DNA of 64,000 bases from Methylomonas aurea. Its GTDB lineage: Bacteria; Pseudomonadota; Gammaproteobacteria; Methylococcales; Methylomonadaceae. This document shows, piece after piece, positions 16,840 through 26,291 of this stretch (positions within the stretch are counted from its first letter, which is position 1; each line of letters begins with the position of its first letter). The notes under the pieces are model-generated. The model had not been told where the DNA came from. It made no database searches and saw only the letters and a program-made list of their open reading frames with translations. The stretch is taken from the NCBI RefSeq assembly GCF_024505045.1, contig NZ_JANIBM010000028.1, forward strand, positions 1 to 64,000, read 5' to 3'. A program made the translations under genes and the position numbers.

Positions 16840-17961
16840 ATGTATAAATTATCATCGATTCGTTCATTTATATTGATTGGAGCTATAATATGTTTAGGAG
16901 CAGTTGGATGCATCGCGTACCAGCATGGTTATAGCACCGCTCGGTATACAAATCTAATGCTCCCTACCTCATCCGAATATGGCGCAGATCGCCTGCGACT
17001 GGAGCGAGGCTATGATTCTACTGTAGACACAATTATAAATGCGGTAGGCACCCCTTCTTATATTCTGGTTAATTCTCGAACTGAGCTGAAAATTTTCTAT
17101 ATTCAACTTGATAGAGCTTATGCGTTTAAGCGCAGCTTTTTACCCGAAGGGCAAGTTTCGGTAATCCAGGGCATTCCAGACGAATATATAACCCAATTTC
17201 TCCCTATCGATCAAAATCTTCTAAAGAATCTAAGATCATCGGCAAAATCACAAGTCGGTATTTCACAGGTGGACACAACGGCTCCGAATCGATTCGCATT
17301 AATAATTGGCAATAGCAATTATCAAAAAGGAGCGACTTTACGTAATCCTGCCAATGATGCGCAAAGTATTGCCACCGCCCTTAAATCGCTGCATTTCCAA
17401 GTAATTATCAAGGAAGATGCAACCAAACGTGAAATGGATGATTCAATTCGCAATTTCAGCGAGAAACTAAACGGCGATGATATAGGCCTTTTTTACTTTG
17501 CCGGACATGGCATGCAAGTCGAAGGTGAAAATTATCTAGTTCCAGTTGATTCATATCCAAGTAATATTGCCGATGTTCAGTACATGACAGTACCAATGAA
17601 CTGGATACTAAAAACTATGGAGGCGGCAAAAAACGGGGTAAATATAATTATTTTCGATGCGTGCCGTACCAATCCATTTCCTCAATCACAAAGATCGGCA
17701 AGTCGAGGATTAGCCCTAGTATCGGAAGTTCACGGCTCACTGATCGCTTTCTCCACATCTCCCGGCAAAGTTGCAGAAGATGGAAGTGGGCACAATAGTC
17801 CTTATGCCAAAGCCCTAATTGAGTATGTACAGACCCCAGGAGTTTCAATCGAACAAATGTTCAAACAAGTTCGTATCTCTGTTATGAACGATACACACGG
17901 CTACCAAACCCCCTGGGAGCTATCCTCTTTAGTTAACGATTTCTATTTTGCTGGGCGCTAA
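16840..17961 (+). CDS. Caspase-family (C14) protein with N-terminal anchor
   Basis: 373 residues. An N-terminal hydrophobic segment (residues 10-27) could be an anchor or signal peptide. The middle region (28-140) has no recognised family. The caspase-like p20 fold follows: FALIIGNSNYQ near residue 152, catalytic H223 in FAGHGMQ, and catalytic C275 in DACRTNP, both with the expected context. Bacterial metacaspases cleave after basic residues, but the target here is unknown. The gene is AT-rich relative to its flanks and has no obvious operon partner, which suggests acquisition. No partner gene characteristic of caspase-linked defence systems is visible. Confidence 0.82.
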   Translation: MYKLSSIRSFILIGAIICLGAVGCIAYQHGYSTARYTNLMLPTSSEYGADRLRLERGYDSTVDTIINAVGTPSYILVNSRTELKIFYIQLDRAYAFKRSFLPEGQVSVIQGIPDEYITQFLPIDQNLLKNLRSSAKSQVGISQVDTTAPNRFALIIGNSNYQKGATLRNPANDAQSIATALKSLHFQVIIKEDATKREMDDSIRNFSEKLNGDDIGLFYFAGHGMQVEGENYLVPVDSYPSNIADVQYMTVPMNWILKTMEAAKNGVNIIIFDACRTNPFPQSQRSASRGLALVSEVHGSLIAFSTSPGKVAEDGSGHNSPYAKALIEYVQTPGVSIEQMFKQVRISVMNDTHGYQTPWELSSLVNDFYFAGR

Positions 17962-18028
17962 TTTCAGATGCAGAGAACCTGGCAACTCAGCCCCTAGACA
18001 CACAGTTTCTCGAAACCGCGACACATCA

Positions 18029-18562
18029 TTATTTCAACGCTGGGGTTTCAATCTCCTCGTTTGGGAGAACCGAGGAAGCGCAGGTAAACCATTCCGTCAA
18101 GGCCCAGGTTTCGCCCATGGCCTGCAGCCGGCGGTCGACAGCGTCGTGATTGCCCCAAACCACATCGTTCAGCGCGCCGTGGCCGACTTGAGTTTCGATG
18201 TCTTTGCAATACAAGCCCTTATCGCGTTGAACGTAGAAACCGTAAGTGCGGCAGGCGACCGGGCGCTGGAGATAGACGCGGCAACTGCCGGTAGCGCGAT
18301 CGAGCATGGGGCAGACGATAGGGCGGACGCTTTGTTCGGCCAGCGCAGCGACGTCTCGCGCTATCGTCCGCAACATTTCGCCGGGGAGCGAGACCAGCCC
18401 CTAGGCCAGTAGCCGCCATTCGGCCTGGCTGAGCCTCGGAATTTCGGCCAAACGGTGGCAGCAACCCTGGCAACCTTGCCGGCACAGCCATTCTGGCCGT
18501 TCGGCGCGGATAGCATCGACCCTGGCGTCGATGTCGGCGTGCAAGCGTTCGAGCGGCGTCAT
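18029..18562 (-). pseudogene. YkgJ-family Cys-cluster protein gene with an in-frame TAG
   Basis: Read through, the frame would encode 177 positions: start MTPLERLHADID, then a CRQGCQGCC cluster, and later VCPMLDRATGSC and RPVACRTYG, the cysteine groups of the YkgJ/UPF0153 family (putative Zn or Fe-S binding). A single TAG at 18401-18403 interrupts it at position 54 between WRLLA and GLVSLPGEM. Either side matches the family in the same frame. This could be a recent nonsense mutation, a sequencing error or readthrough. The downstream half has an internal ATG at 18376 and could be made alone, but it would lack the first cluster. Confidence 0.7.
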
Positions 18563-18592
18563 CGGCAGTTAAGGTAATAGCGGGCGGCCTGG

Positions 18593-18898
18593 TTATTGCG
18601 CTACGTCGTCGCCTGGCCCCGCCTCGGCGGCAGTCGGCCGACTGGTGCCAAGCTGTCGATTTTTCCATTTGGCGTACAAGTAAGCCATGCCGGAAACGGT
18701 GCCGGCCACCGTCGCCACCGTTCCCAGGATCGGCGCGGCGGTGACGATTAAAGGCGGGCTGACGATACCCAACCAGACGCCGACCGCAGTCAACCCGGTG
18801 GGTGCCGCGACGACTGCGCCGGCGGCGGCGATACCGGCCGCAACGCCGGTTGCCATAGAAACGCTTTCGGTCCGGTTAGCGAGTTTTTCGGGATCCAT
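18593..18898 (-). CDS. Small membrane protein, 101 residues
   Basis: The ATG chosen gives MDPEKLANRTESVSMATGVA. An upstream in-frame start would add 31 polar residues. The product has two Ala/Gly/Val-rich hydrophobic stretches (about 18-45 and 50-80), then a polar C-terminus rich in Pro and Ala. It lies immediately upstream of the broken YkgJ gene on the same strand. Function unknown. Confidence 0.55.
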   Translation of the reverse strand: MDPEKLANRTESVSMATGVAAGIAAAGAVVAAPTGLTAVGVWLGIVSPPLIVTAAPILGTVATVAGTVSGMAYLYAKWKNRQLGTSRPTAAEAGPGDDVAQ

Positions 18899-19779
18899 TT
18901 GCTTAACCTGCTGTGCTATGGGTTGGATTTGGCTTTCGGGGGTAAGCCGGTACGGCTTCCCATTGTGGTCCGGCCGCGAAAACCCTGTCAATGCACCTTA
19001 CCCATACAGCTTTCTGCAAAGCGCTTTAAGAAACATTGCGGTCACCGGGCCGCTATTTGTCTGCTGCCGCTCCATGATCGAATGCCGGTACAATGCCAGT
19101 TTGAAGGCCCCATCGTTCCGGCAGGGATGCCCTTCGCGCTCCAACGGATGCCGTAAACGAAACACCATGGTCGCGATTGCTCCCCTTGCCCTGGCGGATA
19201 GCACACCGGCAATCCCTATCGTTATGGCGACTTGATCTTATTATGAAAGTTCTGTTTTAACCCTTTGGCATAACAAACGCCAAGCTGTTGATTCTATGAC
19301 GGCAAACTTATCGGCTCATCACCGTTCGCACGGCATGCTCCTCATCGAGCATGGGTGCGTTTTTGTTCCGCTTCGTCGCCGAACTCCTTGTAAAAACTCC
19401 GGGAAATCTTGGCCATCGCCCTCGCAATCTACTCCGTCAGTTTGGCGGCGCCGGTGCCGTGGACCGTCATTCTTATCGGGATTCTGCATGCCAAGCTAGT
19501 TGTCGAAAACCATTTTGCTTCCCTCTCGGCTCAGCCGTACCTGTGCTGCAGACCCTTCGATTGCGCCAAATTTTGGCGTCCGCAAAGCGGCCGACGGTGC
19601 TAGAATGGTGAGGTTGGCCCGCGCCGCTGCGGGCGAATCACGTCAACGGGGACGCTGGATGGCTGGTTTGCAAGGTTATGCTTTCGTCCCTCGCTTTGTT
19701 AAAATCCGCCGACTTTTTGCCCCGCGGCTGCCCGGTTCACAGCCAATGCCGCCCGTTTCAACTCCGCCGGATTTACACT
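18899..19779. other. 881-base interval with a possible frameshifted remnant
   Basis: No complete gene is convincing. Two overlapping plus-strand frames around 19351-19603 could be read as one protein if joined by a +1 shift: GAFLFRFVAELLVKT, then LAIALAIYSVSLAAPV and WTVILIGILHAKLVV, all hydrophobic. A hairpin ATGCTC-ctcatc-GAGCAT lies at 19336-19353. The rest shows nothing I can name. Confidence 0.3.
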
Positions 19780-20859
19780 ATGCCGCTCCCACCGCTTGAA
19801 ACTCTGTTCCGCCGCGAAGTACTCGCGATGTCGGCGTATCATGTCGCCGACGCCAGCAATTACATCAAACTCGACGCGATGGAAAATCCCTACACTTGGC
19901 CGGCAGATATCCAACAAGCCTGGCTGGAACACCTGAAGTCCTGCCCTTTGAACCGCTATCCGGACCCGGAAGCCAAGGCTCTGGCGGACGCCGTGCGCCG
20001 CAGCAACGCCATTCCGGATGCGTCCGCCATCCTGCTTGGCAACGGTTCCGATGAGATCATTCAAATTCTGCTGATGGCCCTGCCCAGCACGGCTGCCGTG
20101 TTGGCGCCCGAGCCCGGCTTCGTCATGTATAAACAAATCGCCCTCAGCCTGGGTTTACGCTACCGGGGCGTGCCGCTGGCGGCAGAAAGTTTCGATCTCG
20201 ATTTGCCAGCCGTGCTGGCCGCGATCGAAGCCGAAAAACCGGCAGCGATTTTCCTGGCCTATCCGAACAACCCGACCGGCAACCTGTTCGATCCCGCGGC
20301 GATCGAAGCCATACTGGCCGCCGCGCCGGGAGTAGTGGTGGTGGACGAAGCTTATGCGCCGTTTGCCGACGCCAGTTTCATCGAACAGTTGCCGCAACAC
20401 GACAATCTATTGGTAATGCGCACCGTTTCCAAGCTGGGCCTGGCCGGTTTGCGGCTGGGTTTTCTGGCCGGTCCGCCGGCCTTGCTGGAACAACTGAACA
20501 AGGTCCGCCTGCCTTACAACATCAACTGCTTGACCCAGGCCACGGCCGGTTTCGCGCTGGAGCATCCTCAATTTCTGTTGGACCAGACCCGGCTGATTCG
20601 CGAGCAGCGCAGCGTCGTGATGCAGGCCTTGCAAGCGATCGATTCGGTCAAGGCCTACCCCAGCGCGGCCAATTTCATTTTATTCCGCACGCTGACGAAA
20701 CCGGCGGATGCGGTATTTGCCAGCTTGAAGCAGCATGGAGTGCTGATCAAGAACCTGTCTCCGCAAGGCGGATTGCTGGAAAATTGCTTGCGGGCAACGA
20801 TAGGCAAACCGGAAGAAAACCAGGCCTTCCTGCAAGCCCTCAAAGCCGCGCTAGCCTAG
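19780..20859 (+). CDS. hisC: Histidinol-phosphate aminotransferase
   Basis: 359 residues from the ATG giving MPLPPLETLFRREV. The frame is open further upstream, but the added part matches no family. It converts imidazole acetol phosphate to L-histidinol phosphate with pyridoxal phosphate. The PLP lysine is K218 in VSKLGLAGLRLG, and the substrate and cofactor contacts AYPNNPTGN (160-168) and VDEAY (188-192) are present. The rest of the histidine pathway is not adjacent. Class I aminotransferases overlap in specificity, so the exact substrate rests on family likeness. Confidence 0.88.
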   Translation: MPLPPLETLFRREVLAMSAYHVADASNYIKLDAMENPYTWPADIQQAWLEHLKSCPLNRYPDPEAKALADAVRRSNAIPDASAILLGNGSDEIIQILLMALPSTAAVLAPEPGFVMYKQIALSLGLRYRGVPLAAESFDLDLPAVLAAIEAEKPAAIFLAYPNNPTGNLFDPAAIEAILAAAPGVVVVDEAYAPFADASFIEQLPQHDNLLVMRTVSKLGLAGLRLGFLAGPPALLEQLNKVRLPYNINCLTQATAGFALEHPQFLLDQTRLIREQRSVVMQALQAIDSVKAYPSAANFILFRTLTKPADAVFASLKQHGVLIKNLSPQGGLLENCLRATIGKPEENQAFLQALKAALA

Positions 20860-20990
20860 GCCGGCAGGCGCCGCAGCCCCGGCGCAATAACAGTTTCAAT
20901 AAACAGTGCCAGTAAGGTATATTTGCCAAACAATTATAAAAATTGATGTAGCTCTAAAAAATACATCGTCACGCAACAGGAGTATGTTCT

Positions 20991-21590
20991 ATGAATCAAG
21001 AAGGCGTCGATACGTCAAAGCGCCAATTTCTGACCTCGGCGCTGTCGGTGGTTGGAGCCGTGGGTGCCGGTTATCTGGCGGTGCCCTTCCTCTCACAAAT
21101 GCAGCCCAGCGCCAAAGCCATGGCGGCGGGCGCGCCGGTCGAGGTCGACATCAGTAAAATGGAACCCGGCCAGTTGATCCGGGTGGCTTGGCGCGGCAAA
21201 CCGGTATGGATCCTGAACCGTACCCCGGAAGTGCTGACGACGCTGGCCACGCTGGACAGTAAACTGGCCGATCCGGTATCCAACGAATCCCTGCAACCCG
21301 ATAACAGCAAAAACCCGGTGCGTTCGATCAAGCCGGAGATTTTTGTCGCAATCGGCCTGTGTACCCATTTGGGCTGCTCGCCCACCTTCCGCCCGGAAAT
21401 CGCCCCCGCCGATTTAGGCAACGACTGGAAAGGCGGTTTCTTCTGCCCCTGCCACGGCTCCTGGTTCGATTTGGCCGGACGCGTGTTCCGCGGCGTACCC
21501 GCGCCGACCAATCTGGAAATTCCGCCCTACCGGTATGAAACCGACAATCTGATCGTCATCGGCGAAGACAGCGAGGCTAAAGCAGCATGA
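20991..21590 (+). CDS. petA: Cytochrome bc1 Rieske iron-sulfur subunit
   Basis: 199 residues. An N-terminal Tat-like/anchor segment (KRQFLTSALSVVGAVGAGYL) is followed by the soluble Rieske domain. The [2Fe-2S] cluster ligands are C124/H126 (CTHLGC) and C152/H155 (CPCHGSWFDLAG), with disulfide partners C129 and C154. It accepts electrons from ubiquinol at the membrane and passes them to cytochrome c1. It is the first gene of petABC and overlaps petB by 4 bases (ATGA). The 130 bases upstream probably hold the operon promoter. Confidence 0.96.
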   Translation: MNQEGVDTSKRQFLTSALSVVGAVGAGYLAVPFLSQMQPSAKAMAAGAPVEVDISKMEPGQLIRVAWRGKPVWILNRTPEVLTTLATLDSKLADPVSNESLQPDNSKNPVRSIKPEIFVAIGLCTHLGCSPTFRPEIAPADLGNDWKGGFFCPCHGSWFDLAGRVFRGVPAPTNLEIPPYRYETDNLIVIGEDSEAKAA

Positions 21591-22984
21591 AGCAAAAAAT
21601 GAATCAATACAGCGACTGGCTGTTGGAGCGCTTTCCACTCTCCGATTTGTGGAACGAACACATGGCGCATTACTACGCGCCGAAAAACTTTAACATCTGG
21701 TACTTTTTCGGCTCGCTGGCGCTGTTCGTTCTGGTTAACCAGTTCGTCACCGGCATCCTGCTGACGATGAACTACAAACCGGACGCCAAACTGGCGTTCG
21801 ACTCGGTCGAATACATCATGCGCGACGTCAACTGGGGCTGGCTGGTGCGCTACATGCACTCCACCGGCGCCTCGGCGTTCTTCATCGTGGTTTATCTGCA
21901 CATGTTCCGCGGCTTGGTTTACGGCTCGTTCAAGCAACCGCGCGAATTGATCTGGATCTTCGGCATGCTGATTTTCGTCTGCTTGATGGCCGAAGCCTTC
22001 ATGGGCTATCTGCTGCCGTGGGGTCAGATGTCTTATTGGGGCGCGCAGGTAATCATCTCGCTGTTCAGCGCAATTCCGGTGATCGGCGACGAATTGTCGC
22101 TGTGGATACGCGGCGACTACGTGGTATCCGATGCGACGTTGAACCGCTTCTTCGCATTCCACGTCATCGCCGTGCCGCTGGTTTTGCTGATCCTGGTGTT
22201 CCTGCACATCGTCGCGCTGCATGAGGTAGGTTCTAACAACCCGGACGGCGTCGAGATCAAGAAAAACCTGAACTGGAAAGGCAACCCGATCGACGGCATT
22301 CCGTTCCATCCTTACTACACCGTCAAGGATATCGTCGGCGTCGGCGTGTTCATGTTCTTCTTCGCCACGGTGATTTTCTACATGCCGGAAATGGGCGGCT
22401 TCTTCCTGGAACACGCCAACTTCATTCCGGCCGATCCGTTGAAAACACCGGAACATATCGCCCCGGTCTGGTATTTCACGCCGTTTTACGCGATTTTGCG
22501 TGCGGTGCCGGATAAGTTCGCCGGCGTCATCGCCATGGGCGGCGCCATCGTCGTGCTGTTCATGCTGCCTTGGCTGGACCGCAGCCCGGTCAAATCCATC
22601 CGCTACCGTGGCGGCCTGTTCAAAAAAGCGGTGCTATTGTTCGTCATCGCCTTCTTGGGTTTGGGCTATCTGGGCACGCAACCGGCCACGCCCGGCGCGA
22701 CAATGGTAGCCCGGGTATTCACCGCGGTTTATTTCGGCTTCTTCCTGTTGATGCCGTTGTATACCCGTTGGGAAAAAACCAAGCCGGTACCGGAGCATCT
22801 GACTCCGCAACCGACGCTGGAAGACAGGATTCCGGCAATCAAAGCCTTGATCGAAGAAGTGGTGGAAGTCCGTCAGGTTCCCGATAATTTGGGCGGTACG
22901 ATTCCGAAAAAAGGCCCGAACTGGCCCGGTATTCAAGCCGTGCTGATTCGTTTTGCAAAAAACCTGAAAAAGAGCCTGGACTAA
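21587..22984 (+). CDS. petB: Cytochrome b subunit of bc1 complex
   Basis: 465 residues, eight or so transmembrane helices. It carries hemes bL and bH and the Qo and Qi sites. Paired histidines appear in RYMHSTGASAFF and VVYLHMFRGL in the second helix region, and in FAFHVIAVPLVLL and LHIVALHEVG later. The Qo motif reads PVWYF near residue 295 where PEWY is usual, so W-Y are kept but the Glu is Val. The gene is translationally coupled to petA and followed after 3 bases by petC. Confidence 0.94.
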   Translation: MKQKMNQYSDWLLERFPLSDLWNEHMAHYYAPKNFNIWYFFGSLALFVLVNQFVTGILLTMNYKPDAKLAFDSVEYIMRDVNWGWLVRYMHSTGASAFFIVVYLHMFRGLVYGSFKQPRELIWIFGMLIFVCLMAEAFMGYLLPWGQMSYWGAQVIISLFSAIPVIGDELSLWIRGDYVVSDATLNRFFAFHVIAVPLVLLILVFLHIVALHEVGSNNPDGVEIKKNLNWKGNPIDGIPFHPYYTVKDIVGVGVFMFFFATVIFYMPEMGGFFLEHANFIPADPLKTPEHIAPVWYFTPFYAILRAVPDKFAGVIAMGGAIVVLFMLPWLDRSPVKSIRYRGGLFKKAVLLFVIAFLGLGYLGTQPATPGATMVARVFTAVYFGFFLLMPLYTRWEKTKPVPEHLTPQPTLEDRIPAIKALIEEVVEVRQVPDNLGGTIPKKGPNWPGIQAVLIRFAKNLKKSLD

Positions 22985-22987
22985 GCC

Positions 22988-23710
22988 ATGAAAAAGACAC
23001 TCTACACTCTTTTGTTTTTGCTGCCTTTCAACGTACTGGCCAGCGGCGGCGGTATGAAGTTGGACAGCGCCGATATCGACCTGAGCGACATCCAATCCCT
23101 GGAACGCGGCGCCAAACATTATGTGACCTACTGCTTGGGCTGCCATTCGGCCAAACACATCCGCTACAAACGTATCGCGCTGGATTTGAAACTGGACGAA
23201 GCGGAAATCCTGAAAAACGTCGCTCCGCTTGGCGCCGGCATCTACGATCAGATGCATTCGGCGATGAACGCGCACGACGCGGAAAAATGGTTCGGCACCA
23301 CACCGCCGGATTTATCGCTGATCGCCCGCTCTCGCGGCGCAGATTGGCTGTATAGCTATTTGCGTAGCTTCTACAACGATCCGTCGAAACCGTTGGGCGT
23401 CAATAATGCGGTGTTCAAAGATGTGGGCATGCCCAACGTGTTCTGGCAGTTGCAGGGCACGCAAGCCGCCGAAATCCATAAAGTGGAAGGCCAGGACGTA
23501 GTCACCGGTTTACGGCTGGAACAACCGGGACAATTGTCGCCGAAAGAGTTCGACAAATTGGTCAACGACCTGGTCAATTTCCTGGTCTACGTCGGCGAAC
23601 CGGTACAACTGGAACGGCAGCAAATGGGTAAATACGTGCTGTTCTTCATCTTGATGTTCATCGTCTTGGCCTACCTGCTGAAGAAGGAATACTGGAAAGA
23701 CGTGCACTAA
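22988..23710 (+). CDS. petC: Cytochrome c1
   Basis: 240 residues with a signal peptide (MKKTLYTLLFLLPFNVLA), then the single c-type heme motif C49-L-G-C52-H53. A C-terminal transmembrane helix (about residues 215-232) anchors it in the inner membrane facing the periplasm. It passes electrons from the Rieske protein to soluble cytochrome c. It is the last gene of the petABC operon, with an intrinsic terminator just downstream. Confidence 0.96.
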   Translation: MKKTLYTLLFLLPFNVLASGGGMKLDSADIDLSDIQSLERGAKHYVTYCLGCHSAKHIRYKRIALDLKLDEAEILKNVAPLGAGIYDQMHSAMNAHDAEKWFGTTPPDLSLIARSRGADWLYSYLRSFYNDPSKPLGVNNAVFKDVGMPNVFWQLQGTQAAEIHKVEGQDVVTGLRLEQPGQLSPKEFDKLVNDLVNFLVYVGEPVQLERQQMGKYVLFFILMFIVLAYLLKKEYWKDVH

Positions 23711-23728
23711 GCGTCGGCCCCGGAGCGC

Positions 23729-23764
23729 AAAAAACCGGTATCGGCTACCGATACCGGTTTTTTT
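23729..23764 (+). terminator. Intrinsic terminator of petABC
   Basis: A perfect 14-bp stem (AAAACCGGTATCGG with its complement) around a three-base CTA loop, ending in a run of T. It lies 18 bases after the petC stop and is followed by the convergent ftsH gene. Confidence 0.9.
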
Positions 23765-23794
23765 ATGCCTTGCTTTCGGGCTAAACCGGCAACG

Positions 23795-25708
23795 CTAATC
23801 GGCCTGGAACGGACGCCGACCGAAGGCGGGCACTCCAGGTAGTGACCCGGCCGACCCCGGATCGCTCCAAACAGTACTGGTTTTACCGGTTTTGGCCCGA
23901 TCGAGCGCAGCCTTGGGAGGCGCGATTTTTTTACCGCCCATCAATTGGTCGATCTGGCCTTTATCCAGAGTTTCCCAATCCAACAAGGCCTGAGCCATGT
24001 TGTGCAATATGTCGATATGCGTTTTCAGTATGGTTTCGGCGCGTTGGTAATTGCCGGACAGCATTCGCCGGATTTCCTTGTCGACGAACAAGGCCATCTG
24101 CTCCGACATCGGTTTGGCTTGCGGCCCGAAATAGCCGCTATCGCTGTCGCCGCAATCCATCGGCCCCAAGCGGTCGGACAAACCCCATTTGGTCACCATA
24201 TTTCGCGCCAGTTGGGTGGCACGCTGGATATCGTTGGAAGCGCCGGTGGTGACTTTATCCTTACCGTAAATCAAAGCCTCGGCAATCCGGCCGCCGAACA
24301 GGCTGGAAATTTGCCCTTCCAGTTTCGCCTTGCTCGCGCTGTATTGGTCGCGTTCCGGAAGGAACATCGTGATGCCCAGCGCGCCGCCGCGCGGCATGAT
24401 GCTGACTTTGTAAACCGGGTCGTGTTCCGGCACCAGCCGGCCGACGATGGCGTGGCCGGCTTCGTGGTAGGCCGTCATCAACAGTTCTTCCCGGCTCATG
24501 ATCATCGTGCGTTTTTCCGCACCCATGATGGTTTTGTCGCGCGCCTTGTCCAGGTCGTTCATGGTCACTTCCCGCTGGTTGTTGCGAGCGGCAAACAACG
24601 CGCCTTCATTGATCAGATTGGCCAATTCGGCACCGGAAAATCCGGGGGTGCCGCGCGCCAGAGCGTTGATGTCGACGTCGGCGGCCAGCGGAACCCGGGC
24701 GGCATGCACTTTCAAGATTTGCTCGCGGCCTTTGATGTCCGGCAAGCCGACCTGCACCTGGCGGTCGAAGCGGCCTGGCCGCAGCAAGGCTTTGTCCAAA
24801 ACGTCGGCGCGGTTGGTGGCGGCGATAACGATAATGCCCTCGTTGCCGCTGAAACCGTCCATTTCCACCAACAATTGGTTCAATGTTTGTTCGCGCTCCT
24901 CGGTGCCGCCCATGTTACCGCTGCTGCGGGCCCGACCCACCGCATCGATTTCGTCGATAAAAATGATGCACGGTGCGCGCTTCTTGGCATTGTCGAACAA
25001 GTCGCGGACGCGCGAGGCGCCGACACCGACGAACATTTCGACGAAATCGGAACCGGAAATCGAGAAGAACGGCACGCCCGCCTCGCCGGCAATGGCTCTT
25101 GCAATCAAGGTTTTACCGGTGCCGGGAGGTCCGACCATCAATACGCCGCGCGGAATTTTGCCACCCAGCGCTTCATATTTCCCGGGATCTTTCAAGAAAT
25201 CCACCAACTCCGCCACTTCCTGTTTGGCTTCTTCGGCGCCGGCCACATCGTCGAAACGCACCTTGACCTGATCCTCGGTCATCAATTTGGCCCGGCTTTT
25301 GCCGAAAGCGTTTTGGCCGCCGGCACCCTGCTGCTGCTTGCGCATGAAGTAAACCAAGACGGCAATCAGCAATAGTGTCGGGATCCACGAATAGAAAATT
25401 TGCAGAAAGCTCATTTCGTTTTCCGGCCGCTCGACCTTAATCTTGACGCCGTATTCCAGCAGATCGTCGATCATCCGCGGATCGCCCGGATTATAAGTAC
25501 TGAACTCGCTACCGTTATGGCGCCGGCCGTTGATGGAACGACCGTCGAGTACGACCTCCGCCACCGATTTGCTACGGACATCGAGAATGAAATCGGAATA
25601 AGACTCGTCGTTTTGGTTGCGGTAGGCGGAAGATGTCGGATTGAAAGCGGCAAACAATGCAATCGCGATACCGGCCAGTACGAACAGCGGAATGAGGATT
25701 TTTTTCAT
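23795..25708 (-). CDS. ftsH: ATP-dependent zinc metalloprotease FtsH
   Basis: 637 residues from the ATG with AGGAGG six bases upstream. The frame continues upstream, but the longer start lacks a site. Domains: first TM helix (about 4-22), periplasmic region, second TM helix (106-121), AAA+ module with Walker A GPPGTGKT (193-200), Walker [12 protein letters not shown] near R310, and the peptidase with zinc motif HEAGH (415-419). It degrades membrane and short-lived soluble proteins. It is convergent with petABC. Confidence 0.97.
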   Translation of the reverse strand: MKKILIPLFVLAGIAIALFAAFNPTSSAYRNQNDESYSDFILDVRSKSVAEVVLDGRSINGRRHNGSEFSTYNPGDPRMIDDLLEYGVKIKVERPENEMSFLQIFYSWIPTLLLIAVLVYFMRKQQQGAGGQNAFGKSRAKLMTEDQVKVRFDDVAGAEEAKQEVAELVDFLKDPGKYEALGGKIPRGVLMVGPPGTGKTLIARAIAGEAGVPFFSISGSDFVEMFVGVGASRVRDLFDNAKKRAPCIIFIDEIDAVGRARSSGNMGGTEEREQTLNQLLVEMDGFSGNEGIIVIAATNRADVLDKALLRPGRFDRQVQVGLPDIKGREQILKVHAARVPLAADVDINALARGTPGFSGAELANLINEGALFAARNNQREVTMNDLDKARDKTIMGAEKRTMIMSREELLMTAYHEAGHAIVGRLVPEHDPVYKVSIMPRGGALGITMFLPERDQYSASKAKLEGQISSLFGGRIAEALIYGKDKVTTGASNDIQRATQLARNMVTKWGLSDRLGPMDCGDSDSGYFGPQAKPMSEQMALFVDKEIRRMLSGNYQRAETILKTHIDILHNMAQALLDWETLDKGQIDQLMGGKKIAPPKAALDRAKTGKTSTVWSDPGSAGSLPGVPAFGRRPFQAD

Positions 25709-26234
25709 GGTAGGCCTCCTGATGAGGATGCAAGCCGCGGCAGCGGCGGAAAAACAGCCGACCTTCTGAGCCGTCGATTGTTTATCCCTATCATGCAAAT
25801 TTCAGTCCAGGCTCGCGATTGGTGCGTATTCCCTTAACAATTCCGCGCTATCGTAGCTTTCGCCAGCGGCCAGTCGCACTTTGGGTTAGGCGTTACGCCC
25901 GGTATCGGCGCTATCGGATCGGCCGGCCTGATAGCGCTGTCGAAGCTGCACCGGGCGCCGCACGCCCGGATATCCGAGCTCCCGCGACAGCCATGGTCCA
26001 TTCCGGATAACGTACCGTCGTCGCTTGCCGTCGGCCACAATCGCCCCAGCGTAAAACCATCAATCCGCGGCATCCCCAAACCGGGCAACTCCGAACCAAA
26101 ATGGTGCAACGCAGCCGGAGCCGCTCGCATTCCGGCCAGCCTTGTCGCATTTGCGACAATTTCGTCACCCTCTGCACGACTTTTGCCACCCTGGTTTGCT
26201 GCAAAACGGACAAAGATTGGCAACCGAAAAAATA
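25709..26234. other. Spacer between ftsH and lexA
   Basis: The first part must contain the ftsH promoter. No coding sequence, RNA gene or clear repeat is evident in the remaining 400 bases. Short frames here look random. Confidence 0.4.
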
Positions 26235-26291
26235 ATTTGTTTTGCATTTGTTTTATGTGTATTATTTTTTCAAAACAAATACAGAACAAAT
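26235..26291 (+). promoter_or_regulatory. Four-half-site palindrome upstream of lexA
   Basis: Two copies of ATTTGTTTT (26235-26243 and 26246-26254) are mirrored by AAAACAAAT (26272-26280) and AGAACAAAT (26283-26291), each pair spaced 11 bases apart. The array ends at the base before the lexA ATG. This fits an autoregulatory operator binding two LexA dimers or a tetramer. The canonical CTGT-N8-ACAG E. coli box is absent, so the motif would be lineage-specific. LexA binding is inferred. Confidence 0.55.

Noticed and set aside
16840-17961. Caspase gene as part of a known phage-defence operon
   Set aside because: No partner such as a gasdermin, CHAT-associated sensor or retron component lies next to it.
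23945-25375. Long plus-strand open frame across ftsH
   Set aside because: It is the mirror of the ftsH reading frame in GC-rich codons, has no family likeness, and the minus strand clearly encodes FtsH.
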